Source: JAEUIE01 sp046350055
GTDB lineage: Bacteria > Planctomycetota > Planctomycetia > Gemmatales > HRBIN36
DNA: 64,000 nt
NCBI GenBank assembly: GCA_046350055.1
Contig: JAXMBC010000001.1
Location: 434,001-498,000 of the forward strand
Direction: 5' to 3'
The notes beneath the pieces are model-generated. The model saw nothing but the letters and a program-made list of their open reading frames with translations. It did not search any database and was not told where the DNA came from. Each line of letters starts with the position of its first letter. Positions within the stretch are counted from its first letter, which is position 1. Shown here piece by piece: positions 37,004 to 46,185 of this stretch. A program made the position numbers and the translations under genes.

Positions 37004-37627
37004 GCCCTCGCTTCGCGAGAGAAGCCAGTAGCCAGAAGTCAGTAGCCAGTAGAAACCAGCCCTCACCTCTCGCTCTTCACTTTCTCCCTCTGCAAGAGAG
37101 TTAGCCAACACTGCTATCGTTTGTCTCCTGCTTCACACCTTGCCCCACATGCTAATCACTCAGCACTCAGGACTCAGCACTCAGCACTTGACAACGTAAC
37201 GTGTGCCTCACTCTTTTCTCGTTCAGAGTTTCACAACTGTCTTCGCCTTGCCTCCGCTCTCAGTGGGCTTACGCCCACCGCTCGCTTCGCTCAACGAATC
37301 AGTTTCGCCTTTCTCAAGCTGCTCGCATTCTTCTGATGTCGATCTACTACTCTACCCAGTTGCCGCCCGATTTCGCTCAGTGAGCTTACGCCCACCGCTC
37401 GTCACCGAACGTCTCTGAGTCGATGTCTATCGCATCGCCCTAGCATCACCTAATTTGTCAAAGAACTGGACAACCAGTATCGGCTGTCACCGACGACTGA
37501 CTTAAAAAGTCAGGATGAGTCGGCAAGACTAAGATGCCTTGAGAGACAAAAGGATTCAACACTTTTGTGTCGTGTCGCCGTAATTTCTCCATCAAGGCTT
37601 CCAGAATCGACGTAAAGCCTTAATGGA
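37004..37627. other. rRNA leader region without genes
   Basis: 624 bp between the 23S gene and the RND pump gene. It contains AGCCAGT/AGTCAGT heptads (37023-37052), inverted AGTNCTG heptads (37157-37188), two copies of a TCAGTG(G/A)GCTTACGCCCACCG hairpin (37256 and 37377) and a boxA-like motif (37452-37468). I see no coding frame, no 16S and no tRNA. The rRNA promoter must lie between 37470 and 37627, but no clear -35/-10 pair stands out. Confidence 0.6.
37452..37468 (-). promoter_or_regulatory. boxA-like antitermination motif of the rRNA leader
   Basis: Minus strand reads CAGTTCTTTGACAAATT, close to the boxA consensus TGCTCTTTAACA that binds NusB/NusE. Its place upstream of 23S suggests that this unit is transcribed on its own rather than downstream of a 16S gene. 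Confidence 0.55.
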
Positions 37628-40600
37628 TCATGTATTAGGTTGATCAGAAATAACGCCCGATTCCCAGGGATGGAGATCCTTTTTGGGAAATAAGCGCCTG
37701 ACCAGTTTGCCCATACTATCAAACAGTGAATAGAGGACCGGGGTGATCAGCAATGTCAGGATGAGACTGAGCAGTTGCCCACCCAGGATCACTTTAGCCA
37801 TCGACGCACGGGTTCCCGTGCCCGGCCCCTGCCCCATCGCCATCGGTACCATGGCAGCCACCAGCATGATGGTGGTCATCAGGATTGGGCGCAGTCGAGC
37901 CCGGTTGGCTTCCAGAATCGCTTCGTCCCGTTCCATGCCTTTCGCCCGCAGCTGATTGGTGTAGTCGATCTGCAGGATGCCATTCTTCTTCACGATACCA
38001 AAGAGCATGAACAGCCCGAGCATGGCAAAGATGTCAAGATTGGTCTGCAACAGGATGAGCGACAGGACCGCAAAGGGAATCGTCAAAGGTAACGACGAAA
38101 GAATACTGATCGGGTGCAGAAGACTCTCAAACTGCGCAGCCAGGATCATGTACATGAAAATGAACGCCAACAGAAAGCCGGTCAGGAAGTTAGCATTGGA
38201 GTCCTTCAGCATCTTGGCCCGGCCAATGAACTCGTAGCGATACTCGGTTGGCAGCTTCATCTCATCGAGGTACTTGCCGAGTTCGTCGATCGCGCTGCTG
38301 AGATCCTTGCCTTGCAGATTGGCGGAGACGACAACCTGCCGTTGCCTGCTGAAGCGATCGATGGTGTTGGGCCCCATGGCCTTCTCAAAACGCACAACGT
38401 TGCCAAGCTGGGTGACGCCGCCGGGGGCCAGGCGTGCCGGGACAGCCATACGGGCGATGCGTTCCTGATCGTCGCGTGAACTGCGCTGCGCACGCAGCCA
38501 GACGTCGTACTGTTCGTCCTGTTCCTTGTATTTGCTGACAGGCACTCCACCGACGAGGATATTGGTAGTGCTGCTGACATCAGCAAGTGACACACCCAGG
38601 TCACTCAGTCGTTCGCGGTCCGGGCGGATGCGGAGTTCCGGCTTGCGGAGCGAGATCGACGTATCCACATCGACGTAGCCTCGCTGCTTCTTCATCCATT
38701 CCGCCACCTGGTCGGAGTACTCCTTGAGCTTGACCATATCAGGCCCGAGGATGTTGAGATCGACATCGACCTGGCGAAAGCCGGAAGCGGAGATGGCAGC
38801 CACGTCCTGCACGCCTGCCCGCAGGTCGGGGTACTCGGCGAGTATCTCTCGAGCCTGTTTCATGACGGAGAATTGAGAATAATTCCTGGCGTCCAGGGGC
38901 AGCATGCGGAAGTAGAGGCTGGCACGTGTCACATCCCCCTGCCCTCTGGTGACGCGACCCGTAGTATCGCCAATGACAATGAACGAGTGCGTCACGCCTG
39001 GCAGGCGGCGGACCCGCTGGTCGATCTCATTACACACTGCATCGGTACGGTCGAGCGTGTATCCTTCCGGCAGCGTAATGACAATCTCGAATTCGCTCTG
39101 ATCGTCCTTGGGAACGAAGTCAAACCCGACAATGCCCATCAGCATGGGCGTGGTAAAGAGAATGCCAAAGGCAATCAGCAAAAGCACCCAGCGGTGTTTG
39201 AGCGACCAGGCCAGCATGCCGATGTAGCCACCTTCAATCATTCGCCACACGAAGCCACTCTTGCTGCCAGCCCCGTGACCGCCTTCCAGCTTCAGGAAGC
39301 GGGCACAGAGCATCGGCGTCATGGTGAACGAGATGAACATGCTCATCAGCACCGAGAACCCGACGACGTAGCCGAAGCAGGAGAAGAACCGGCCGATCTG
39401 CCCACCCATGAAGGCAATCGGAGCAAAGACGACGACCAGTGACATCGTGGTGGCAACGACAGCCAGGGCAATTTCCGCCGTGGCGGTCTTAGCTGCTTCC
39501 CAGCCAGTGCGGCCATACTCTTCCATATGCCGGAAGATGTTCTCGTGCACGACGACTGCATCGTCGACCACGATGCCGACGGCGAGGATCAGCCCGATCA
39601 TGGTGAAGTTGTTGATGGTGAAGCCCATGCCATACATGAAGGCAAAGGCCCCTACCATCGAGGTGGGAATCGCCAGCGTGGCGATCAGCGTCGTCCGCCA
39701 GTCGCGGAGGAACAGCAGAATCGAAGCACTGACGAGCAGGATAGCCAGCACCAGGTGGACCTTCACCTCTTCCATCGACAGGCGAATGAACCGCGACTGA
39801 TCGCGGATCACTTCGATCGTGATGTCGGGGGGCAGCGTGGGCATCAGTTCCTTCAGTCGCTTGTTGATGGTATCCACCACAGCGACAGTGTTGAACCCTG
39901 CCTGCTTCGAAATGACCACGCTGACCGCGGTGTCACCCGGAGTGGTATCCGACTGCTTGTCCTTGATCCAGAGCCTGCTGATGCCACGTGGCTCCTCGTA
40001 ACTGTCTTCCACGGTGCCCACGTCTTCGAGGCGAATGGGTTGACCATTGCGGTTGCCGACGATGAGGCGGGCAAACTCCCGGGGATGATCGACACGGCCC
40101 ATGGTCCGCAGCACCAGTTCCGATTGGCCCCGGTCCACTCGGCCGCCAGGTTGCTCCTGATTCTCCCGCACCAGTGCCAGGCGGATATCCTCCACCGTGA
40201 GGTTCTCGTACTTCTGCAACTTGTCCGGGTCGAGTACGATCTGAATCGCCCTGGTGCGGCCACCGACCAGCACCACGGAGCCAACGCCATTGACAGTTTC
40301 GAGGTCTTCCTTGATGCGCTTCTTGGCGATCTCGGTGATCTCACGGAAATCGCGTCGGCCGGAGACCGCCAGGGTCATGACCGGTGCTGCATCAATGGCG
40401 AGCTTGTCAATAATGGGAGAATCGGTGCCTTCGGGCAGCTGACTGAGAATGGTGCGAACCTTGGCGTCCACTTCCTGGGCACCAACATTGCCGTTCTTCT
40501 CCAGCACGAACTGCACGACGACCTGCGACATGCCTTCCTTGGTGGTGCTACGGAGTTCATCAATGCCCGAGACCTGGTTGACTGCTTCCTCGATGACCTT

Positions 40601-40792
40601 GGTGACGCCAGTCTCCATTTCTTCGACGCTGGCCCCACGCAAGGTGGTGGTCACGGTGACGACGGGGAAATCGACATTGGGAAAGAGCTCCACGCCCAGG
40701 CGCGGGTAGCTCGCCAGGCCGAGCACGATGGGCATGCTCACCAGCATCATGGTAAAGATGGGCCGCTTGATGCAGAGTTCCCAGATCTTCAT
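37628..40792 (-). CDS. RND efflux pump, AcrB/MexB-type inner-membrane subunit
   Basis: 1054 residues, full length for the hydrophobe/amphiphile efflux family. Starts MKIWELCIKRPIFTMMLVSMP (TM1); the proton-relay region is in TM4, GLILAVGIVVDDAVVVHENI with adjacent aspartates. Later marks are FVPKDDQSEFEI, QTNLDIFAMLGLFMLFG and ILMTTIMLVAAMVPMA. Porter and docking domains lie between the two six-helix bundles. It takes up protons to drive drugs or other amphiphiles from the periplasm. Its start overlaps the adaptor stop by 4 bp, so they form one operon. No TolC-type gene is in the window. Confidence 0.95.
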   Translation of the reverse strand: MKIWELCIKRPIFTMMLVSMPIVLGLASYPRLGVELFPNVDFPVVTVTTTLRGASVEEMETGVTKVIEEAVNQVSGIDELRSTTKEGMSQVVVQFVLEKNGNVGAQEVDAKVRTILSQLPEGTDSPIIDKLAIDAAPVMTLAVSGRRDFREITEIAKKRIKEDLETVNGVGSVVLVGGRTRAIQIVLDPDKLQKYENLTVEDIRLALVRENQEQPGGRVDRGQSELVLRTMGRVDHPREFARLIVGNRNGQPIRLEDVGTVEDSYEEPRGISRLWIKDKQSDTTPGDTAVSVVISKQAGFNTVAVVDTINKRLKELMPTLPPDITIEVIRDQSRFIRLSMEEVKVHLVLAILLVSASILLFLRDWRTTLIATLAIPTSMVGAFAFMYGMGFTINNFTMIGLILAVGIVVDDAVVVHENIFRHMEEYGRTGWEAAKTATAEIALAVVATTMSLVVVFAPIAFMGGQIGRFFSCFGYVVGFSVLMSMFISFTMTPMLCARFLKLEGGHGAGSKSGFVWRMIEGGYIGMLAWSLKHRWVLLLIAFGILFTTPMLMGIVGFDFVPKDDQSEFEIVITLPEGYTLDRTDAVCNEIDQRVRRLPGVTHSFIVIGDTTGRVTRGQGDVTRASLYFRMLPLDARNYSQFSVMKQAREILAEYPDLRAGVQDVAAISASGFRQVDVDLNILGPDMVKLKEYSDQVAEWMKKQRGYVDVDTSISLRKPELRIRPDRERLSDLGVSLADVSSTTNILVGGVPVSKYKEQDEQYDVWLRAQRSSRDDQERIARMAVPARLAPGGVTQLGNVVRFEKAMGPNTIDRFSRQRQVVVSANLQGKDLSSAIDELGKYLDEMKLPTEYRYEFIGRAKMLKDSNANFLTGFLLAFIFMYMILAAQFESLLHPISILSSLPLTIPFAVLSLILLQTNLDIFAMLGLFMLFGIVKKNGILQIDYTNQLRAKGMERDEAILEANRARLRPILMTTIMLVAAMVPMAMGQGPGTGTRASMAKVILGGQLLSLILTLLITPVLYSLFDSMGKLVRRLFPKKDLHPWESGVISDQPNT

Positions 40793-42192
40793 CGTGCCTC
40801 CCCAACTGTTCGAACTTGCACCGCACAGCCATCGCTGAGTTGATTGAAGCCGCTGGTGATGACGCTGCCGCCTGGGGGGATGTTGCCAGTGACTTCGGCC
40901 CAGGTGCGGGAGTAGGGCTTGTCGTCCACCCTCATCTTCTCGCCCACAGTTACGGGTACGCTGTAGGCTTTGCCATCCTTGATGATGAACACCTTCACCA
41001 CGCCGGCGAAGTTGAGGATGGCTTCCTCCGGGACGGTCATGGCCTGGCCCTGTTCCTGTATTACGATGCTGGCTTTAGCGAAGCTGCCGGCGCTCAGCTT
41101 GCGGCTCGCATTGGGGATGGCGACCTCCACCGTGAATGTGCGCGAGGCACGATCGACCGTGGTGTTCACCCGGCTGACTGCCCCATCAAATACCTGATTG
41201 GGAAATGCTTCGATGCTTAGTTTCACCCGCTGGCCGACTTTCACTTCTCCGAGATGACGTTCCGGGAGTGCTGCCTGGAGTTTGAGCGAATCGGCAATGA
41301 CCAGCCGAAAGAGGCTGGTGACTGAGTTGCCCTGCATGCGGACCATCTCGCCGATGGAAATGGTGCGCTGGGCTATGACAAACTCGATCTTCTTGCTGGC
41401 ATCGGGGTAAGCGATTTGTGGCTCGGGTACATAGACCCTGGTCTCCTTCAGCTTCTGTTGGGCACTGGCAAGCAAAGCCTGACGATAGCGGACCGCGGCC
41501 AGGGTTGACTGTGCTTCGAGAATCTGCTGCTGCTGGTTGGCCGTCGCCACGGCGACTTCGGTCTCGATCCGTTCCTTTTCCTCTTCAGTACGAGCGCCCT
41601 CTGCTAACCGCTGATACCGCTCGAGGATACTGGCTGCATTCTTCATCAGTGCCGCTGCCCGACGAATCATTGGCAGTTCTTTTACATCGAAGTCGGGGGG
41701 AGGTGGCCCCTGCAGCCCCAGCTTGGCCAGTTCCAGGTCAAGTGCCCGCTGGGCTTCATCGACTGCCAGGCGAAACTCGGTGTCTTCAAGCTCCAGCAAC
41801 AGTTCGCCCGGCTTCACGACATCGCCCATGTCGTGGTAGATGCGCTTAACCCGCCCTTCCACCTTCGGAGCAACAGTGATCTCTTCCTGCCCCCAGAGCG
41901 ATCCGACAATAGCCACCGAACGTTTCATGGCCCGAGGTGTCACCGGGGCGATGGTCACGACGATGGGAGCAACGGTACTGGCAACGGTCGTGGTCGCCTG
42001 CTTCTTGGCAGCCTGGTGCCCGAGGAACTTCCAGACGCCGAAGGCAGCCGCCCCCAGGAGGGTGAAGGTGATGAGCCTGCCGACCCAAAGCCGAAGGATC
42101 CCCGGCTTCGATGGTGGTTTAATAGGCACCCGATCATTCATCGACAATGCCTTTCGCTCTGTGAATGGTTCGATATGTGAAGTATTGGACAT
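40789..42192 (-). CDS. RND efflux periplasmic adaptor (HlyD/MFP family)
   Basis: 467 residues from ATG 42192; an ATG at 42141 is also possible. One N-terminal TM (LWVGRLITFTLLGAAAFGVW) anchors it. A lipoyl-type half-motif (VEGRVKRIYHDMGDVVKPGELLLELED) is followed by an alpha-helical hairpin (QQQQILEAQSTLAAVRYRQALL), the second lipoyl half, a beta-barrel domain (LPERHLGEVKVGQRVKLSIEAFP) and a membrane-proximal domain (QAMTVPEEAILNFAGVVKVFI). It links the RND pump to the outer-membrane channel. Confidence 0.93.
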   Translation of the reverse strand: MSNTSHIEPFTERKALSMNDRVPIKPPSKPGILRLWVGRLITFTLLGAAAFGVWKFLGHQAAKKQATTTVASTVAPIVVTIAPVTPRAMKRSVAIVGSLWGQEEITVAPKVEGRVKRIYHDMGDVVKPGELLLELEDTEFRLAVDEAQRALDLELAKLGLQGPPPPDFDVKELPMIRRAAALMKNAASILERYQRLAEGARTEEEKERIETEVAVATANQQQQILEAQSTLAAVRYRQALLASAQQKLKETRVYVPEPQIAYPDASKKIEFVIAQRTISIGEMVRMQGNSVTSLFRLVIADSLKLQAALPERHLGEVKVGQRVKLSIEAFPNQVFDGAVSRVNTTVDRASRTFTVEVAIPNASRKLSAGSFAKASIVIQEQGQAMTVPEEAILNFAGVVKVFIIKDGKAYSVPVTVGEKMRVDDKPYSRTWAEVTGNIPPGGSVITSGFNQLSDGCAVQVRTVGEAR

Positions 42193-42202
42193 AAAAGTAG
42201 CC

Positions 42203-42676
42203 TTAGCCTTCGCTGGATTCCGATGCCGTGTCGGGCGGTCGCTTGCTGGCACTGCGGGCGATTTTCCGCATCAGCACCATAAAGATGTCCTGCTCATCCT
42301 CGTTCAGGGTCCCGAGCATTTTGGTGCAGAAGCTGATGTGGGTGCCGGTGAAGGCATCGTACATCGCCTTGCCCTTGTCGGTGAGCCGCACGTGAATGAC
42401 CCGTCGATCCTCGGTACTGCGAATTCGCTCAGCAAATTGCTTCCGTTCCAGGTGGTCCACAATGTTGGTGATGGTATTCACCGCCACCAGGAAATGGTCG
42501 GACAGCTCCCGCATCATCTGGGGGCCCAAGTCGCCCAGCAGCTCAATGACATGAAGCTCCTGAATGGACACATCCAGACCCGGATCGTTCGCGCAGAGGG
42601 CATCGTGAATCTTGAAACCATTCACGATCTCGCGAAAGTGCAGGCGGAGTTCAGGAGCTCGAGGGTGTTTGGACAA
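42203..42676 (-). CDS. MarR family transcriptional regulator of the RND operon
   Basis: The winged helix reads SIQELHVIELLGDLGPQMMRELSDHFLVAVNTITNIVDHLERKQ, with the wing RIRSTEDRRVIHVRLTDKGK. The frame is open to ATG 42775, but a promoter (-35 at 42727, -10 at 42705) lies inside that extension. Translation should therefore begin downstream, for example at TTG 42676 (157 residues), close to usual MarR length. It probably represses its own operon and is relieved by a ligand of the pump. It precedes the adaptor gene by 10 bp. Confidence 0.85.
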   Translation of the reverse strand: MSKHPRAPELRLHFREIVNGFKIHDALCANDPGLDVSIQELHVIELLGDLGPQMMRELSDHFLVAVNTITNIVDHLERKQFAERIRSTEDRRVIHVRLTDKGKAMYDAFTGTHISFCTKMLGTLNEDEQDIFMVLMRKIARSASKRPPDTASESSEG

Positions 42677-42692
42677 GGATGCATCCGAATAG

Positions 42693-42705
42693 TTCGATGA
42701 TCGAA
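42693..42705 (-). promoter_or_regulatory. Palindromic operator abutting the -10 box
   Basis: TTCGATCATCGAA is a 13-bp perfect palindrome. It begins at the last base of the -10 hexamer and covers the expected start site, a typical place for MarR autorepression. Which protein binds is inferred. Confidence 0.5.
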
Positions 42706-42732
42706 TTATAGCGAAACAGTGAGTATTGTCCA
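42705..42732 (-). promoter_or_regulatory. Promoter of the marR-adaptor-RND operon
   Basis: On the minus strand TGGACA (42732-42727), a 16-bp spacer and a perfect TATAAT (42710-42705). It is the best -10 in the window and lies directly upstream of the palindrome. Confidence 0.65.
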
Positions 42733-42865
42733 GATCAGTTATTACGTTTCCTCCGCAACGACTTGCCCATGCCATCGGCTACGCTTTCATGCCGCTGTCG
42801 CCAACCTCGTCAGGTTGTCAAGGCTCCTAATAGGCCTGTGTCGAAACATCAAAGAGAATGTCACA

Positions 42866-42938
42866 TTCAAAAACTCATGCATCAATTTGACACGAGCGGG
42901 TAATAACTCGTTAGAGGCCTTGCATTGACTCATTAAGG
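42866..42938 (+). promoter_or_regulatory. Conserved ~70-bp upstream element, copy X
   Basis: Shares roughly three bases in four with 44233-44303, nearly gap-free, including ATTTG, GTAATA-CTC-TTA, ATTG-CT-A and TAAGG. It lies 68 bp upstream of the HAF-repeat PEP-CTERM gene. It may be a shared promoter or control site. Confidence 0.55.
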
Positions 42939-43005
42939 CATCGATCCTTTTCCTCGGCCGAGATCGGCCGAAGCTGATTCATTTCCTCTTGTCAGGAGTA
43001 CTGCA

Positions 43006-44178
43006 ATGAGCGACCATCTGCGTCCGATTCTGATGGATCTTTCCTTTGCACTCATCTTTGCCACAGCTTCATCGGTGTTCGCCCAGCCATCTTTTACACC
43101 GCTAGGCTTCCTGCCGGGTGGGAGTTCATATAGTATTGCCGGTGGAGTGTCCGCCAACGGGTCCGTTGTCGTGGGCTACAGTGAAACGGCTTCGGGCTTC
43201 GAAGCATTTCGCTGGACGCAACCTACCGGCATGGTCGCCCTGACCAACCTCCCAGGCGGTACTTCAAGTTATGCCGGCACCGTGTCAAGAGACGGAACCG
43301 TGATTGTCGGTGCCAGCGATCTGCCAACTGGTTCTGCAGCGTTCAGGTGGACGCAGGCGACTGGCATGATCAACCTGGGCCTGCTCACCGGCGGCACCGA
43401 CGCCTATGCGAACGATGCGTCGTCCAACGGATCGGTGGTAGTGGGACAAAGTGGTTCGACGCCAGGCCCCCAGGCATTTCGTTGGACGCAAGCCACCGGC
43501 ATGGTCGGGCTCGGTGATCTGGCAGGCGGCATCTTCGAGAGTGCCGCCTACGGTGTATCAGCAGACGGGTCCGTCGTGGTCGGGTATGGTCGCCCGGCGG
43601 GAGGAGGCTTCACAGCATTTCGGTGGACACAGGCGACCGGCATGGTCAACCTGGGCGACCTGCCCGGCGGCGGACTCAACGGTGTCGCCATTGACGTCTC
43701 GGCTGACGGGGCCATAGTTGTGGGCCGAGGCCAATCCGCTTCCGGCACAGAGGCTTTCATCTGGTCGTCAGCTACCGGTATGGTCGGGTTGGGCGACCTG
43801 CCCGGCGGCAACTTCGAAAGTGTCGCCAACGGTGTGTCGGGCGACGGGTCGGTGGTGGTCGGGTATGGCCGCCCAGCGGCAGGTGGCATGTCAGCCTTCA
43901 TTTGGGACTCAAGCAATGGCATGCGCGAGCTCCGCGATGTGCTGATCTCCCAAGGGTTGGGTGCGCAATTGGCAGGATGGACACTCGACGAGGCATACGC
44001 CGTTAGCGACGACGGCACGGTGATCGCCGGCTATGGCTTTGGCCCGAATGGGCTGGAAGCATGGGTGGCAACTATAGCGGCAGTGCCAGAGCCCAGCACT
44101 CTCGGTCTTGTCGGATCGGCTGCGGCCTGTGGCGTTATTGCCTGGCGGCGACAGCGACATATTCGTCGACAGTTTTGA
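43006..44178 (+). CDS. PEP-CTERM protein with HAF-type extracellular repeats
   Basis: 390 residues; ribosome site AGGAG. A signal peptide (FALIFATASSVFAQ) is followed by seven or so ~40-residue repeats of the HAF family: LPGG-x-YA-x-VS-DGSVVVG-x-A-FRWTQATGMV-L-DLPGG. These probably build a beta-propeller-like shell. The C-terminus VPEPSTLGLVGSAAACGVIAW plus RRQRHIRRQF is a PEP-CTERM sorting signal. It is exported and processed by an exosortase not present here. It lies directly upstream of the sigma-factor fusion and shares its upstream element. Confidence 0.92.
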   Translation: MSDHLRPILMDLSFALIFATASSVFAQPSFTPLGFLPGGSSYSIAGGVSANGSVVVGYSETASGFEAFRWTQPTGMVALTNLPGGTSSYAGTVSRDGTVIVGASDLPTGSAAFRWTQATGMINLGLLTGGTDAYANDASSNGSVVVGQSGSTPGPQAFRWTQATGMVGLGDLAGGIFESAAYGVSADGSVVVGYGRPAGGGFTAFRWTQATGMVNLGDLPGGGLNGVAIDVSADGAIVVGRGQSASGTEAFIWSSATGMVGLGDLPGGNFESVANGVSGDGSVVVGYGRPAAGGMSAFIWDSSNGMRELRDVLISQGLGAQLAGWTLDEAYAVSDDGTVIAGYGFGPNGLEAWVATIAAVPEPSTLGLVGSAAACGVIAWRRQRHIRRQF

Positions 44179-44232
44179 GTGTAATTCGGTCCATTATGTG
44201 GAAGGATGGATACGGGACTAGTCTACAATGCG

Positions 44233-44303
44233 TTCAAGACACATACATCCATTTGCTACGTGCGAGTAATATCTCATTACGGGCTTTTATTGGCTAACTA
44301 AGG
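44233..44303 (+). promoter_or_regulatory. Conserved ~70-bp upstream element, copy Y
   Basis: Partner of 42866-42938. It ends inside the ribosome site (TAAGGAAAC) of the sigma-factor fusion gene, so it spans the whole promoter and leader of that gene. Confidence 0.55.
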
Positions 44304-44310
44304 AAACGTC

Positions 44311-46185
44311 ATGGCGACGAGTGGCTTAAGTGACGTGGTCCAACACTTTGTTGGGGCTGCGATTCAAAATGAGGAGGCTTGTCCGAGTGATGGGCGGCTG
44401 CTTATTGAATACCTCGAAAGTCGGGATAATGCCCTGCTGGCCATTCTGGTGCGTCGGCATAGTTCGATGGTTTGGAATGTCTGTCGCCGAGTCCTAAGGA
44501 CTCACCACGACGCTGAAGACGCTTTTCAGGCAACGTTTCTGGTTCTAGTCCGTAAAGCTGGTTCCATCTCACCACCAGAATTACTAGGCAACTGGCTCTA
44601 TGGCGTTGCATATCAAACAGCACTCAAGGCAAGAGCAACAACCGCCAAGCGGCATGCGCGCGAGTCTCAAGGCATGGCCATCCCCGAACCTGGCACCATC
44701 AAGCAAGACCCTTGGGACGAAGTACTTCCTTTACTTGACCAGGTGCTGCGCAAGTTGCCTGACAAGTATCGTGCTGCAATCGTTCTCTGTGATCTCGAAG
44801 AAAAGACCCGAAAGGAAGTGGCACAACAACTCGGCGTGCCGGAGGGCACCGTAGCTGCTCGGCTAGCTCGTGCCCGTGCGTTGCTAGCCAAGCGAATCGC
44901 TCGATATGGTGTGAAACTGAATAGTAGTACATTGGCTGCATTAATGGCAGCGCATGCAGTATCGGCAGCTCCTTCTTCTGCTCTCGTGTCATCCACCATT
45001 CACGCCACAGTACAGGTGGCGTCTTCTAGACATATAGTCAGCCAAGCATCAGTTCAGTCTATCTTGGCTTCACGCGTACTTAGAGCAATGATGTTCACCA
45101 AATACCAATCCAGAATAACTGCCATGCTGCTTCTGATTGTGCTTGGAGTTGGATTCTCTGCTGCGTTTCCTTATGCCCTTACTCAACAGGATTCGATGAA
45201 GCAAGCTGGAATGGCATGGCCCTTGGTGGTAAATCAACCTGTCAGATACTGGCGTTCTCGCCACGTGCTGCGAGGGCATGAAGATAACATCCAATGCCTG
45301 GCCTTTGGCCCCAATAACGTTCTTATTTCCGGTGACAATCTGGGGTATATCAAGGTTTGGGATACAGATGCTGGAAAGGATCTGGGTACGCTTCCCAATT
45401 CGGACAGAGGGGTTGCCGGCATTGTCTATGCTACGGATGCCTCTTGGGTGGCGTTCCGTTATCACCTGAACATTGCTTTGTCGTTCGATAAAGGCATGAA
45501 GGACGGCAAGCCATTGCATATTGGCGCACGCTATGGAAGTGGTAATTTGGTGCCATTGGCCCTGGCCCCTGATGGCAAGACCTATGCTTGGCGAATCTTA
45601 GATAGCCATTTTACCCAGAACTATTCAGTCCAAGTATTTGATCAGGATCTGACCAAAAGAGGACTCGACAAAAAGAAAACCGATTCCATTTGCACAGGCC
45701 ATACCGATGTGCCGCTCTGTGCGGCATTCTCGTCTGCAGCCACAGACCTCTCCGATGTCATCCTGGCCACTGGCAGTGCTGACAAGACTGTGCGATTGTG
45801 GGATGCACTTACCGGAAAAACAAAGTTCATCCTCAAGGGACATGCTCAGGCAGTTAAGGTGGTGGAGTTCTCTCCCGATGGAAAAACGCTAGCGACTGGT
45901 AGCAATGATGGTACGTTGAAACTCTGGGATGTCACGACAGGCAAGGTGCTCGTCACTCTGAAGGGTGAGGAAGCAGTGAACTGTTTATCATTTGCACCTT
46001 ACGGTAAATCGTTAGCCTCCGCCGGCGATGACATGTTAGTCAAACTATGGAATGTCGCGACAGGCCAGCAACTAGGTACGCTGAAGGGACACACTGATTC
46101 CATAAATGCTATACGATTCAACCGAGATGGCTCAATGCTCGCCTCAACCGGTGCCGACAAAACAGTACGGCTATGGCAATACTAA
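44311..46185 (+). CDS. ECF sigma factor fused through a TM segment to WD40 repeats
   Basis: 624 residues. Region 2 of an ECF sigma factor (~30-100: LLAILVRRHSSMVWNVCRRVL, HDAEDAFQATFLVLVRK, WLYGVAYQTALKAR) and region 4 (~140-195: LPDKYRAAIVLCDLEEKTRK, VAQQLGVPEGTVAARLARAR). One TM segment follows near residues 268-290 (ITAMLLLIVLGVGFSAAFPYA). Then at least six WD40 units follow (VLRGHEDNIQCLAFGPNN; ATGSADKTVRLWDALTGK; ATGSNDGTLKLWDVTTGK; ASTGADKTVRLWQY). The design places the propeller outside and the sigma part inside, and suggests a one-protein sensor. Such ECF fusions are known in planctomycetes; ligand and release step are unknown. Confidence 0.9.
   Translation: MATSGLSDVVQHFVGAAIQNEEACPSDGRLLIEYLESRDNALLAILVRRHSSMVWNVCRRVLRTHHDAEDAFQATFLVLVRKAGSISPPELLGNWLYGVAYQTALKARATTAKRHARESQGMAIPEPGTIKQDPWDEVLPLLDQVLRKLPDKYRAAIVLCDLEEKTRKEVAQQLGVPEGTVAARLARARALLAKRIARYGVKLNSSTLAALMAAHAVSAAPSSALVSSTIHATVQVASSRHIVSQASVQSILASRVLRAMMFTKYQSRITAMLLLIVLGVGFSAAFPYALTQQDSMKQAGMAWPLVVNQPVRYWRSRHVLRGHEDNIQCLAFGPNNVLISGDNLGYIKVWDTDAGKDLGTLPNSDRGVAGIVYATDASWVAFRYHLNIALSFDKGMKDGKPLHIGARYGSGNLVPLALAPDGKTYAWRILDSHFTQNYSVQVFDQDLTKRGLDKKKTDSICTGHTDVPLCAAFSSAATDLSDVILATGSADKTVRLWDALTGKTKFILKGHAQAVKVVEFSPDGKTLATGSNDGTLKLWDVTTGKVLVTLKGEEAVNCLSFAPYGKSLASAGDDMLVKLWNVATGQQLGTLKGHTDSINAIRFNRDGSMLASTGADKTVRLWQY

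Noticed and set aside
37004..37627. 16S rRNA or tRNA upstream of 23S
   Set aside because: I looked for 16S-type conserved blocks and cloverleaf-like segments and saw only repeats, hairpins and the boxA-like motif.
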